Position numbers and translations under genes: made by a program
Assembly (NCBI GenBank): GCA_011523685.1
Contig: WTGG01000020.1
Location: 62,001-126,000, forward strand
Source of the DNA: Coxiellaceae bacterium
Lineage (GTDB): Bacteria; Pseudomonadota; Gammaproteobacteria; Coxiellales; Coxiellaceae
Length of the DNA: 64,000 bases
Direction of reading: 5' to 3'
Part shown: piece after piece, positions 9,190-16,470 of the stretch
How positions within the stretch are numbered: position 1 is the stretch's first letter
Layout: every line of letters begins with the position of its first letter
The notes under the pieces: generated by a model
The model's input: the letters and a program-made list of their open reading frames with translations, nothing else
The model's database searches: none
What the model was told of the DNA's origin: nothing

Positions 9190-10020
9190 CTATGGAGATT
9201 TATCCTTAGGTGTTAATGCATCTACTTTCTCGTGCAACATCCTAATTTCCTCTTTTAAGAACTCCATATGAGCAACCACTTGCTTTTCATGCTCCTTCTC
9301 ACTTTTATACAGGGTCTTACCCACTACGCGCTGCTTTTTAACTTCATGTGTTAGCAACGCTGATAAACGCGACGTAATCGAAACAAACATAGCTATAGCA
9401 ATTATCATCAACAGTATCCCTACTAGACGTCCTATCGATGAGCTTGGGACAACATCACCGTAACCCACAGTTGTCACTGTCTGCACAGCCCACCAAATAC
9501 CATCCAGTGGCGTCTGCACACTGGGATCGATAAAACTAACCATCAATCCGAATATAACGGTAATAATACAGCTCACGAAAAAAATAGCTGTCATGTTGTT
9601 AAAGTAATAATATCGAGTAACTACACGCATGGATGGTGTCATAAAAATGAAAATCATGAATAATCTAATCATCTTTAATGGCAAGATTAACAACGCCAAA
9701 TGGAAAATATCGATGAATACCAACAAGATAAGAACTAACAACATCATCCAGTTAGTGCAGAAAAAATGCCATCGATTTTTAACCACAATTAGCAAACTTA
9801 TGTACTCAACAAATATTAATACCTGAAACAGACTTTGAACATGTAAAAAAATCTGATCCTTTGAGCCAAACCTTATACTCGTATCATCTGCAAAGAACAA
9901 ACCAAGAATAATGCATATTAAAATCAAGAAAGAAAAAAATTTTTCCAACCGATGGGCTAAACTGGACTCCGATAAATCAACCCCTGCAACCCCAAATTTA
10001 TTATGCCACCGTTTCATCAT
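9190..10020 (-). CDS. Voltage-gated-type potassium channel
   Basis: A 276-residue protein with six membrane helices in the S1-S6 arrangement. The pore holds the K+ selectivity filter TVTTVGYGD (residues 181-189) after the pore helix IWWAVQ. The preceding S4-like helix carries only a few basic residues (KMIRLF...MRVVTRYYY), so voltage sensing may be weak. The last 50 residues (about 225-270) form a charged coiled coil that could drive tetramer assembly. GGAG sits just before two adjacent ATGs at 10020 and 10017; either may start. It would sit in the inner membrane. It is not part of a visible operon. Confidence 0.88.
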   Translation of the reverse strand: MMKRWHNKFGVAGVDLSESSLAHRLEKFFSFLILICIILGLFFADDTSIRFGSKDQIFLHVQSLFQVLIFVEYISLLIVVKNRWHFFCTNWMMLLVLILLVFIDIFHLALLILPLKMIRLFMIFIFMTPSMRVVTRYYYFNNMTAIFFVSCIITVIFGLMVSFIDPSVQTPLDGIWWAVQTVTTVGYGDVVPSSSIGRLVGILLMIIAIAMFVSITSRLSALLTHEVKKQRVVGKTLYKSEKEHEKQVVAHMEFLKEEIRMLHEKVDALTPKDKSP

Positions 10021-10179
10021 AAAACTCCAAATTCCATATCTTCAGCACTTGATCGAAATACACATATCAATCGTCAGCACGTCAACTGAGACTCAAATAA
10101 TCCATCTCATATGAGTTATTTAAGGATACATTAATATAAATATCATACAATGGTCGGCCGACAACTCAAGGTGCTATAC

Positions 10180-11367
10180 ATGTCATCCATATCAACCCCA
10201 AAGATTATCTTGTGTCTCACGCCGCTAGTGGTAGCTTTGGCTTTCGCTATGGATATTTATGTCCCAGCTATACCAACGCTGACTCGAAGTTTCCACGTAT
10301 CAATTGCGCAAATGCAGCTTACGCTTAACTTATTCATGATCATTAGTGGTTTCTCACAGTTAGTCTTCGGACCATTAACAGACCGTTTTGGAAGACGCAT
10401 GATCACTCTCATGGTCCTCTGTTTGTTCACGATAGCTAGCATAATCTGTTCACAATCGGGCTCTCTCTCTATGTTGCTCATTGGCCGTATTCTTCAGGCC
10501 ATGGGATCCTGTGGGATGTTAGTACTAGGGTTTGCTATTGCACGAGACCTATGTGATAACCATCGATTAGCGAAAGTCTACAGTTATCTCAATGGTGCTA
10601 TTGCTATTTCTCCAATGTTTGCTCCCTTCATTGGCGGTTATCTTGATGTTCACTTTGGCTGGCCAGCCACTTTTGAAAGCCTATTGATCATTAGTCTTCT
10701 AGCCAGCACTCTTTATTTTTCATTCATACCCGAAAGCTGGCCTCAATCACAACGCATAGCACTCTCATCCTCGATCTTTTCTCAATATCTAAAGATTCTT
10801 AATCATAGGACATTCTTTATCTACACAGCTGCAAGCGCCTTTGGAATGTCGTACTTATTTATCTTTTGTGCGATATCACCCGTGTTAATTATCACCTTAC
10901 TCAAAGTTCCAGAACTTCATTATGGCTATTACTTCTGCTTCATGGGAGTATCTCTTTTCGTAGGAAGCATCATCTCTGGATTGATTGTTGAAAGAATTGG
11001 TATATTTAACACGGTTATCTATGGGTTATTCATTACACTTTTTGGTAGCTTTATCATGCTCACTATTCATTGGTATTATGGACTTACTCTGTATGGATTC
11101 GTATTACCTATGGTCATTATTGGCATTGGTGGGACATTTTGCCTAGGCGCTGGAAGTGGCGGAGCTATGATTCCATTTAGCAAACAACCTGGTATGGCTA
11201 CAGCCCTTAGTGGATCATGTAGATTTTTGTACGCCGGTTGTATTGGTTTAATCATATCTAAACACATACACTCCACGCTACCCTTAGCTATCCCCGCCTG
11301 TGTACAGAGTATCGTAGGAATCTGTTTGCTCTATTATCATCGTCATCAACTTCGCCTCATCGAGTAG
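10180..11367 (+). CDS. Bcr/CflA-family drug efflux transporter (MFS)
   Basis: A 395-residue, 12-helix major facilitator exporter. The first helix contains AFAMDIYVPAIPTL, the hallmark of the Bcr/CflA branch, followed by SQLVFGPLTDRFGRR (motif A) and an antiporter-type segment around residues 125-155. I place the start at 10180 because AAGGTG lies 7 bases before it; the frame also opens at 10150 but lacks a ribosome site. It stands alone and the substrate is unknown. Family members export chloramphenicol, bicyclomycin or sulfonamides, which should not be assumed here. Confidence 0.85.
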   Translation: MSSISTPKIILCLTPLVVALAFAMDIYVPAIPTLTRSFHVSIAQMQLTLNLFMIISGFSQLVFGPLTDRFGRRMITLMVLCLFTIASIICSQSGSLSMLLIGRILQAMGSCGMLVLGFAIARDLCDNHRLAKVYSYLNGAIAISPMFAPFIGGYLDVHFGWPATFESLLIISLLASTLYFSFIPESWPQSQRIALSSSIFSQYLKILNHRTFFIYTAASAFGMSYLFIFCAISPVLIITLLKVPELHYGYYFCFMGVSLFVGSIISGLIVERIGIFNTVIYGLFITLFGSFIMLTIHWYYGLTLYGFVLPMVIIGIGGTFCLGAGSGGAMIPFSKQPGMATALSGSCRFLYAGCIGLIISKHIHSTLPLAIPACVQSIVGICLLYYHRHQLRLIE

Positions 11368-11727
11368 ATCAAAGGCATTGATTCGATATTACCTTAAGCC
11401 TTTAGATTTTAGATAACAGTGATATACTTAAAAAACAGACTCATTAAAAGTACTATTAACAATCTAGTAAACATCAACAGAATGACCTAGAAGGGTCACC
11501 TATTACTCGCTTTACCAGAGAACTCTACACATGACACAACCCATAGAAAGTGAAAGTTTCATCAACCATATATCCGTACTATTTATCTAATAATTAGCAA
11601 CCACAATCATAGATTATAAGCTACAAACACCGATAAATTTTTTCTATAAGAAAAGGTGTGTGTTGCAGTAATCCGGTAAGATTTCTTATCGGGATTCAAG
11701 GAAGATTCAAAGTATGGAGACACTATC
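11368..11727 (+). other. AT-rich non-coding stretch
   Basis: This 360-base gap lies between the Bcr-type gene and the decayed dehydrogenase. I see no convincing gene in it; a 19-codon frame from 11531 lacks support. It holds one hairpin (annotated separately). GGAGA at 11716-11720 fits as the old ribosome site of the dehydrogenase. Confidence 0.5.
11670..11696. repeat. Imperfect hairpin of the CCGGTAA/TTATCGG type
   Basis: The arms AATCCGGTAAG and CTTATCGGGATT flank a 4-base loop. The core resembles the hairpins at 12658-12681 and 12717-12736 and half of the repeat at 26034-26066. It has no T tract, so it is not an obvious terminator. Confidence 0.4.
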
Positions 11728-12021
11728 ATGATTTAAAGATACGCTTGTCATGGTTACAGATACAGGTTCTGGGATCGGCAAGGCTGTGACTATAAGAATT
11801 GCAAAAAAAGGTCGAAATCTAATTCTTCATGATATCAATAACACTAACCTTGAAGAGATAAAACAATAAGTATCGAAAATAGCCGATGATTTTGGTTTTA
11901 TTCATGCTCTAGGCCATAATGCTGGCATATTAAAATGCTATAAAACAGATCAAATGAAGGTGGCTGATTTTAAAAAAATACTCGATGTAAATGTGATAGG
12001 TACATTCATTATCAATAAAAT
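11728..12021 (+). pseudogene. Short-chain dehydrogenase pseudogene, 5' part
   Basis: This is the N-terminal half of a classical SDR oxidoreductase. After an ATG preceded by GGAGA, the frame is lost within two codons. In the next frame it gives FKDTLVMVTDTGSGIGKA, with the Rossmann TG...GIG nucleotide loop, then LILHDINN, an in-frame stop after NLEEIKQ, then GFIHALGHNAGI (the NAG motif) and ILDVNVIGTFIINK. The 3' half resumes at 15123 after the IS66 unit; joined without the insertion, the text reads INKILVPHF as in intact relatives. At least three lesions besides the insertion show that it is dead. Confidence 0.85.
12014..12021. repeat. Left copy of 8-bp target duplication
   Basis: AATAAAAT directly abuts the outer end of the IS66 unit and is repeated exactly at 15115-15122. 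Eight bases is the usual target duplication of the IS66 family. Confidence 0.9.
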
Positions 12022-12093
12022 GTGAGCGTCGGTGTCTAATTATTAAAGAACGTAAGTTATTAATCTTTCTTGGTAATTTTAACGAGATCAATA
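12022..12093. repeat. Outer copy of 72-bp IS66 right-end duplication
   Basis: These 72 bases match 12761-12832 with one difference (T at 12040, G at 12779). They include the terminal repeat and the last codons of tnpC. Just inside the break, bases 12090-12106 are an inverted copy of 12045-12061 (16 of 17 match), so the end folds back on itself. Confidence 0.9.
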
Positions 12094-12116
12094 ACTTACG
12101 CTCTTTCTATTTCTTT

Positions 12117-12139
12117 ATGACATAACTCATTATAGACCA
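12117..12139. repeat. 23-bp direct repeat, copy 1, beside passenger gene
   Basis: The block (core CATAACTCATTATAGACCA) recurs at 12590-12612 with 22 of 23 identical, so the two copies bracket the cysteine-rich gene. On the minus strand it contains TATAAT. A 13-base part (TTATAGACCATGA) appears inverted near 26085-26097. Confidence 0.75.
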
Positions 12140-12196
12140 TGAACCTTCAGAGGAATCAATTATAGAATTTGGATAATGGACTGCTCTAAGATAGAT

Positions 12197-12571
12197 TTAA
12201 ATATCGACGCACTCTAAGCATGGACATTCTTTGGTAGCACAGGAGTCACCCTCACGTCCTGGATTAACGCATGGCTCATCTTCAGGACCAGTACAACAGT
12301 TAGAAACATCATCAGGATCGGCTTGGCCGGAAGCGCAGAGCCAATCATACGAGGTTGGAGTGGGACATGAGCAATTATTGTAGTTACAACAGTTGTTAGG
12401 GTTATTAAACTTACAATTATCTTCATTGCCAGAATAAGCCTCACAGGTGTATGATGGAGTGATCATTTTTTGAGTTATATCTTCACAAGTTTTTGTACAC
12501 TTTACTGCATAACTACTCATAGCTGTAATACTCAGCACAACTGCTACAAGTGTGATTAATAGCTGTTTCAT
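12197..12571 (-). CDS. Secreted cysteine-rich protein, IS66 passenger
   Basis: A 124-residue precursor with a clear signal peptide (MKQLLITLVAVVLSITAMSSYA, cleavage after SYA). The mature part of about 102 residues has 16 cysteines, including two CC pairs, and is acidic with many Asn, Pro and Asp. This suggests a disulfide-rich or metal-binding exported protein. I chose the ATG at 12571 because GGAG lies 7 bases before it and the signal peptide begins there; the frame opens further up without support. It lies inside the IS66 unit, between the two copies of the right end, and is not a transposase part. I recognise no family. It may act in the periplasm or outside the cell. Confidence 0.7.
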   Translation of the reverse strand: MKQLLITLVAVVLSITAMSSYAVKCTKTCEDITQKMITPSYTCEAYSGNEDNCKFNNPNNCCNYNNCSCPTPTSYDWLCASGQADPDDVSNCCTGPEDEPCVNPGREGDSCATKECPCLECVDI

Positions 12572-12589
12572 TATTTTACTCCAATCATA

Positions 12590-12612
12590 ATGGCATAACT
12601 CATTATAGACCA
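12590..12612. repeat. 23-bp direct repeat, copy 2, upstream of passenger gene
   Basis: This is the partner of 12117-12139. On the minus strand it supplies TATAAT (12602-12607) about 30 bases before the passenger start codon, a possible -10 box, though no good -35 box is visible. Confidence 0.7.
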
Positions 12613-12641
12613 AAAATCTTTATTTGCTTGAAAATACAGAA

Positions 12642-12697
12642 AGGGAATAGCGACTATACCCGATAAATTCAATTATCGGGTGTAAGAGCTATTCCCT
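12642..12697. repeat. Nested palindrome (double hairpin)
   Basis: Outer arms AGGGAATAGC (12642-12651) and GCTATTCCCT (12688-12697) pair perfectly. Between them ACCCGATAA (12658-12666) and TTATCGGGT (12673-12681) form a second perfect stem with a 6-base loop. There is no T tract. Part of it (12671-12703) recurs at 26034-26066, so it belongs to a dispersed repeat. Confidence 0.7.
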
Positions 12698-12716
12698 ATC
12701 TCTATTAACGCTATGT

Positions 12717-12736
12717 CCGGTAATTACGATTACCGG
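12717..12736. repeat. CCGGTAAT/ATTACCGG hairpin
   Basis: An 8-base perfect stem with a TACG loop. Its flanks (TAACGCTATG before, CCATAAGAGC after) loosely repeat those of the 12658-12681 hairpin, as if the two were diverged tandem units. Confidence 0.6.
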
Positions 12737-12760
12737 CCATAAGAGCAAAATACACATATA

Positions 12761-12832
12761 GTGAGCGTCGGTGTCTAAGTATTAAAGAACGTAAGTTATT
12801 AATCTTTCTTGGTAATTTTAACGAGATCAATA
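12761..12832. repeat. Inner copy of 72-bp IS66 right-end duplication
   Basis: This is the ordinary right end of the element: terminal GTGAGCGTC, 38 bases of non-coding end, then the final codons of tnpC. It is duplicated at 12022-12093. It stayed in place but was not the end used in this insertion, since the target copy lies at 12014-12021. Confidence 0.85.
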
Positions 12833-14403
12833 TTCCATGGCATTAATGCTTCATAATCTTCAGCTTTCTCGCAATAAGGTACTGCCTTCATGATTTCAAC
12901 GTAATATTGATAAGGATCTAGTTTATGAAGCTTGGCAGAACGGATTAAGCTGAAGTGAAGGCATAGCGCTCTTGCGCCTTCTTGACTTCCTGCAAATAGA
13001 AAGTTCTTTCTAGCGATAACAAAGGGCTTTATTTCTCTTTCCGTATGGTTGTTGTCGATGAGGTAGCGACCATCTTCACAAAATCGCGTTAATCCATCCC
13101 AGTGACGCAGGGTATAGTTAATGGCTTTTGCTATTGGGGATTTTTGTGGCACTAAAGACTGCTTTTCTTCAAGCCATTGTTTGAAGTTAATCAGTAGTGG
13201 GACTGATTTTTCTTGCCTTATTGTCTTGATCTCATCGAAGGTTCTTTTTTCAGCTTTCATTCTTCTTTCAATATGATAGAGCTTGGCGTACACGCTCATA
13301 GCATGATGTGCCAGGCCTTTTTTCTTCGTTGTTTTGGTGATAGCTTCAAACTTTCTTCTTGCATGGGCGTTACAGAGCAATGACCCTACATGAACTTGTG
13401 CATATAGATCAGCGAAGAAGGAGTCCACATCAGAATGCACAGCACCCGAGAAGCCCTCAAACCAATCTTTGACAAACTGTTTGTGTTCTTTTTCATTGTA
13501 TTCATAGACAATAGCCGCTTCTTTTTCACCTCCGCCTCTAAAACAATACGCATAAGACTTAGTCGTTGGGTTTCTTCCGGGCTCATTGAGTACTTGCAGG
13601 GTTGTAGCGTCCATTGATGCGATATCATGATCAATAATGCTGTCTTTTAAGCCATTTAACAGTGGCATGAGTGGTTTTGCCGTATCGACCACCCACCGAG
13701 ATAGGCTCTGACGAGAAACGTTAATACCATAACGTGAAGCAAACTGCTTCTCTAAGTGATATAGAGGCTGTCTATCGTCGAATTTTGATACAATGATGTG
13801 TGCTAATAAGGATTCAGTGACTGGCACCTTCGGTAAGATTGTCGGGGGTACGCTGGCTGTTATGATGGATTGTTCACAGTCATTCTTACAAGCCACAACC
13901 TCTCGCCTTTGTTCAACGATTTCAAATGTGGCAGGGCGATAATCCAGCTTTTCAGTGACCTCATAGCGAATAAGGGATTTTTCGTTCCCACAAGCGCATT
14001 GTTTATCTTTTTCTTCAACGGGAACAATGACTATGCGTCTAGGCAGCTCTTTATTAGATTTAGAGCGCTTCCGGCGCTTGTGAGCTGGAATGGTGGTTTC
14101 ATCGAACGCTTCTTTTAGCGGTTGAATCGTTGATCCATTGCCTAACTCAAGCTTTCCTTGCGCGGGATGTTCGAACCGCTCTGATTTCGTGCCAAATCGA
14201 TGGCGCCTTAAGTCGGCTATGATATGTTGTAGCTGTTCTATATATTGATCCTGATATTCAAGTTTACTGTCCAGGAGTTCGATTTTAGTTTCTTGGGACT
14301 CAATTTTAGCTTCTAAATCCTCGTAAGATAAATCCGACTTTCTCACTGCATTAACCCCTTTTGAATGTGTGTGCATCATACCATTTGACACCTTAGGTCT
14401 CAT
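12799..14403 (-). CDS. tnpC: IS66-family transposase TnpC
   Basis: The 534-residue DDE transposase is full length. It has an N-terminal coiled coil (about 25-65), LRRHRFGTKSER (the zinc-finger-preceding IS66 motif), a zinc-binding region (CACGNE and further cysteines at about 135-175), then the catalytic core: first Asp in IASMDATTLQV, second near VHSDVDSFF, and Glu in LIDNNHTEREIKP, the IS66 C-terminal signature. The frame is unbroken, so the enzyme could be active. It starts 8 bases after tnpB ends, on the same strand. Confidence 0.95.
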   Translation of the reverse strand: MRPKVSNGMMHTHSKGVNAVRKSDLSYEDLEAKIESQETKIELLDSKLEYQDQYIEQLQHIIADLRRHRFGTKSERFEHPAQGKLELGNGSTIQPLKEAFDETTIPAHKRRKRSKSNKELPRRIVIVPVEEKDKQCACGNEKSLIRYEVTEKLDYRPATFEIVEQRREVVACKNDCEQSIITASVPPTILPKVPVTESLLAHIIVSKFDDRQPLYHLEKQFASRYGINVSRQSLSRWVVDTAKPLMPLLNGLKDSIIDHDIASMDATTLQVLNEPGRNPTTKSYAYCFRGGGEKEAAIVYEYNEKEHKQFVKDWFEGFSGAVHSDVDSFFADLYAQVHVGSLLCNAHARRKFEAITKTTKKKGLAHHAMSVYAKLYHIERRMKAEKRTFDEIKTIRQEKSVPLLINFKQWLEEKQSLVPQKSPIAKAINYTLRHWDGLTRFCEDGRYLIDNNHTEREIKPFVIARKNFLFAGSQEGARALCLHFSLIRSAKLHKLDPYQYYVEIMKAVPYCEKAEDYEALMPWNIDLVKITKKD

Positions 14404-14411
14404 CTTTTTAT

Positions 14412-14762
14412 TTAATAATAATGCTTTATTTTATGGGGTTTTTTAACTTTTTGAGTCATAAAACTAATCCCTGAAAGCAACCACTGCAACTGGTTATGAC
14501 TCAGCGTAAAAACATCATTTGTTGGGTCAGGCAGTTTAAAACGGCCTTTCTCTAACCGACAATAAAGCAGCCAGAAGCATGATCCATCAAAGTAAACCAT
14601 TTTCAATTTATTACCTGCACGGTTTCGAAAGAGGAATAACTCACCCGAAGCGGGATCTTTATCGAGTGCATCAACAATCAATACCATTAATCCATTGAGC
14701 TGCTTTCTGAAATCAACCACTGCAGGATAGAGCCAGATCTTTTTGATACAGCTTAATATCAC
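14412..14762 (-). CDS. tnpB: IS66 accessory protein TnpB
   Basis: A 116-residue IS66 Orf2-type protein. The text VDFRKQLNGLMVLI, DPASGELFLFRNRAGNKLKMVYFDG and YCRLEKGRF is diagnostic of the family. TnpB is needed for efficient IS66 transposition, but its biochemical role is unsettled. It overlaps tnpA by four bases, the usual coupled arrangement, and is intact. Confidence 0.95.
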   Translation of the reverse strand: MILSCIKKIWLYPAVVDFRKQLNGLMVLIVDALDKDPASGELFLFRNRAGNKLKMVYFDGSCFWLLYCRLEKGRFKLPDPTNDVFTLSHNQLQWLLSGISFMTQKVKKPHKIKHYY

Positions 14763-15034
14763 ATCAAACTGCTTATTATGTGATTAAGTGCCTCACTTGA
14801 TACCACCTCAAGCGTGCTACCATTACCTAGTCGTATGATCGCTAGAGGTTCATTAGCGTTAGTGATTCTTACAGGAATAAGTGGATGGGTTTTATTATTT
14901 AATTTCGTGCACCAATACAGAAATTGATGGTAGTTAAGTGAGTTAGCTCGACAAAAGGCCGCTTTACTCTTGCCGCTTTCATTGCAGGATTTAACCAATT
15001 CTTCCCATTCACCTATCGATTTACTTTCTGCCAT
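14759..15034 (-). CDS. tnpA: IS66 accessory protein TnpA
   Basis: A 91-residue IS66 Orf1-type protein. Its helix-turn-helix-like N-terminus (W..LV..CNESGKSKAAFCRANSLNYHQF) matches the SGLS.AAFCRE.G pattern of the family, and the IIRLGNGSTLEV end is also typical. AAGGAG sits 8 bases before the ATG. It is the first gene of the element, about 80 bases inside the left end at 15114. Confidence 0.92.
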   Translation of the reverse strand: MAESKSIGEWEELVKSCNESGKSKAAFCRANSLNYHQFLYWCTKLNNKTHPLIPVRITNANEPLAIIRLGNGSTLEVVSSEALNHIISSLM

Positions 15035-15114
15035 ATCTTACTCCTTGGTTATGCAAAACCAAAGTATGGCTAAGTTAAATTATTTAGCTAGGGTGTAGTT
15101 GCTGTGACGGTTAC

Positions 15115-15122
15115 AATAAAAT
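15115..15122. repeat. Right copy of 8-bp target duplication
   Basis: AATAAAAT follows the GGTTAC end of the element and exactly matches 12014-12021. Removing one copy and the element rejoins the dehydrogenase frame. Confidence 0.9.
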
Positions 15123-15514
15123 ATTAGTGCCTCATTTTAATAAAAAACGAAAGAAGCTATATTGTTAATATGTTATCTACTGCTGAATTTCATCCACATC
15201 CTTATTTGAGCGCATATTCTGCATCAAAAGGTGCTATAAAACCCTTCACAAGCACAAGATCGATAGCCATTAAATATTTTAAACATGCATTAAGAACAAA
15301 CTCTATTCAGCCAGGATCTATCAGCACACAACTTAGCGAAAACTTCACTATTCCCACTGAGGCAGATACCCCGCTATTAAATTATCTCACTCCTTTTGGC
15401 CAACCATATTGGGTTACTCCAGATAAAATTTCTGGAGTTATAGCAATGCTATGCTCTGATGATTCCTTTCATATCACAGACACTGAGCTTATCTTAAATG
15501 GCGCTAGAGTCTAA
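15123..15514 (+). pseudogene. Short-chain dehydrogenase pseudogene, 3' part
   Basis: This continues the gene begun at 11728. The frame first gives ILVPHFNKKRK. A one-base slip in an A-run then shifts it to ERSYIVNMLSTAEFH, followed by the catalytic YSASK motif (LSAYSASKGAIKPFT) and ALRTNSIQPGSISTQL, the cofactor-binding PG segment, ending in the usual C-terminal glycine-rich text (LILNGARV). A free-standing frame starts at 15170, but the pieces plainly belong to one former gene of about 245 codons. Confidence 0.85.
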
Positions 15515-15803
15515 CAAAGAACTCTATATATACCATTGACCAGCCCTCTAATATTGATCATTAAATCAGGTCAAACAGCGTCATAAATACATTATGGCTT
15601 TTAACTGTTTAAGTTTTCTTGCTCAGAGAAATCTTTAAAGGGATTATGAATCAATGCATTACGCAAAGAGAAAGTAAGTTCTGTGAAAGAGAAATACATT
15701 TAATATTTCCTTAGGGTTATCTATAAAATGCCTTCTCAATCAAGCCATATAGTAACTTTGGCAATAGCATAGCAACTAATCAATAAATGGGAGAGAAATA
15801 TCA

Positions 15804-16334
15804 ATGCTACTGAAAACAAAACCCATCTGTTTAGCATTGTTGTTTTTTATTACCCCGACTTTATATACAGCAATGTTATTCCTCAATATACCGGCTTCAT
15901 CTCACTTTAAACTGCTATTAATATTGGTTTTTATTGGATGGATTTCGTACTTAGTTTGGTAATGACTAGCTGCAAAGCAACTTCAAAATCATATTAAGTC
16001 AAAAAGCCGCCCAGTATATTCATCTTTTAAAAAACACTTTATCACCATGATCATTTTGAATCATATTGTTTTGCCAATATGCCTGTTTTGGGATCTATGT
16101 TCTGGAATTGGCCACCCTTCTCATCATTATACTATTTAAGTTGTATACATGATTACTATAGCTTGCGCCTATGTTTACGTAGCCATGTGTTATTTTATCT
16201 CGCAAATGTTATTACTATATTCACCTAGTAGGAAAAACACCATATCATCCGATATAAGAACGCTTTTTTTATTTATATTTATTGGCATATGGTTTATACA
16301 ACTAAAAATTCAAAGGTTATCTCAATATGATTAA
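15804..16334 (+). pseudogene. Decayed multi-helix membrane protein gene
   Basis: One reading frame runs through this stretch with stops at 15960 (TAA), 15963 (TGA) and 16137 (TAA). A Shine-Dalgarno-like GGGAGAG precedes the ATG. The first 52 codons encode two hydrophobic helices (ICLALLFFITPTLY, LLLILVFIGWISYLVW). The middle is basic, then becomes non-hydrophobic near 16080-16135 unless a neighbouring frame is used (PVLGSMFWNWPPF), suggesting compensating frameshifts. From 16149 two more helices follow. I read it as a broken four- to five-helix inner-membrane protein of unknown family. Alternatively the ends could be two tiny membrane proteins. Confidence 0.45.
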
Positions 16335-16470
16335 TCAATCTTATGATAAAGATTTCTTAGATCTACACTCAAAAAAACCTGTTATATAGAAAGTCCATAA
16401 GTATTTAAGATTACAAACTGAGCCGATAAAACTATTCTCTCTTTAACAGTGAGCATGTATGGTAAATATT

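Larger units (their letters stand above)
12022..15114. mobile_element. IS66-family transposition unit carrying a passenger gene
   Basis: The 3,093-base unit is bounded by identical 8-base target copies. Its ends read GTGAGCGTC (inward from 12022) and GTAACCGTC (inward from 15114 on the other strand), an imperfect inverted repeat consistent with the GTAA-type ends of IS66 elements. It holds intact tnpA, tnpB and tnpC on the minus strand. A second copy of the GTGAGCGTC end lies inside at 12761, so the ordinary element would be 12761-15114. The extra 739 bases (12022-12760) carry a secreted cysteine-rich gene. The target site shows that the whole larger unit moved, not just the core. Confidence 0.9.

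Noticed and set aside
12022-12760. Reading the outer repeat as a second, nested IS66 copy
   Set aside because: Only 72 bases of IS sequence are present and no transposase text follows, so it is a duplicated end and not a second element.
15960-15965. Tandem stops as programmed readthrough
   Set aside because: TAA followed by TGA is the strongest termination context, and a third stop lies further on in the same frame.
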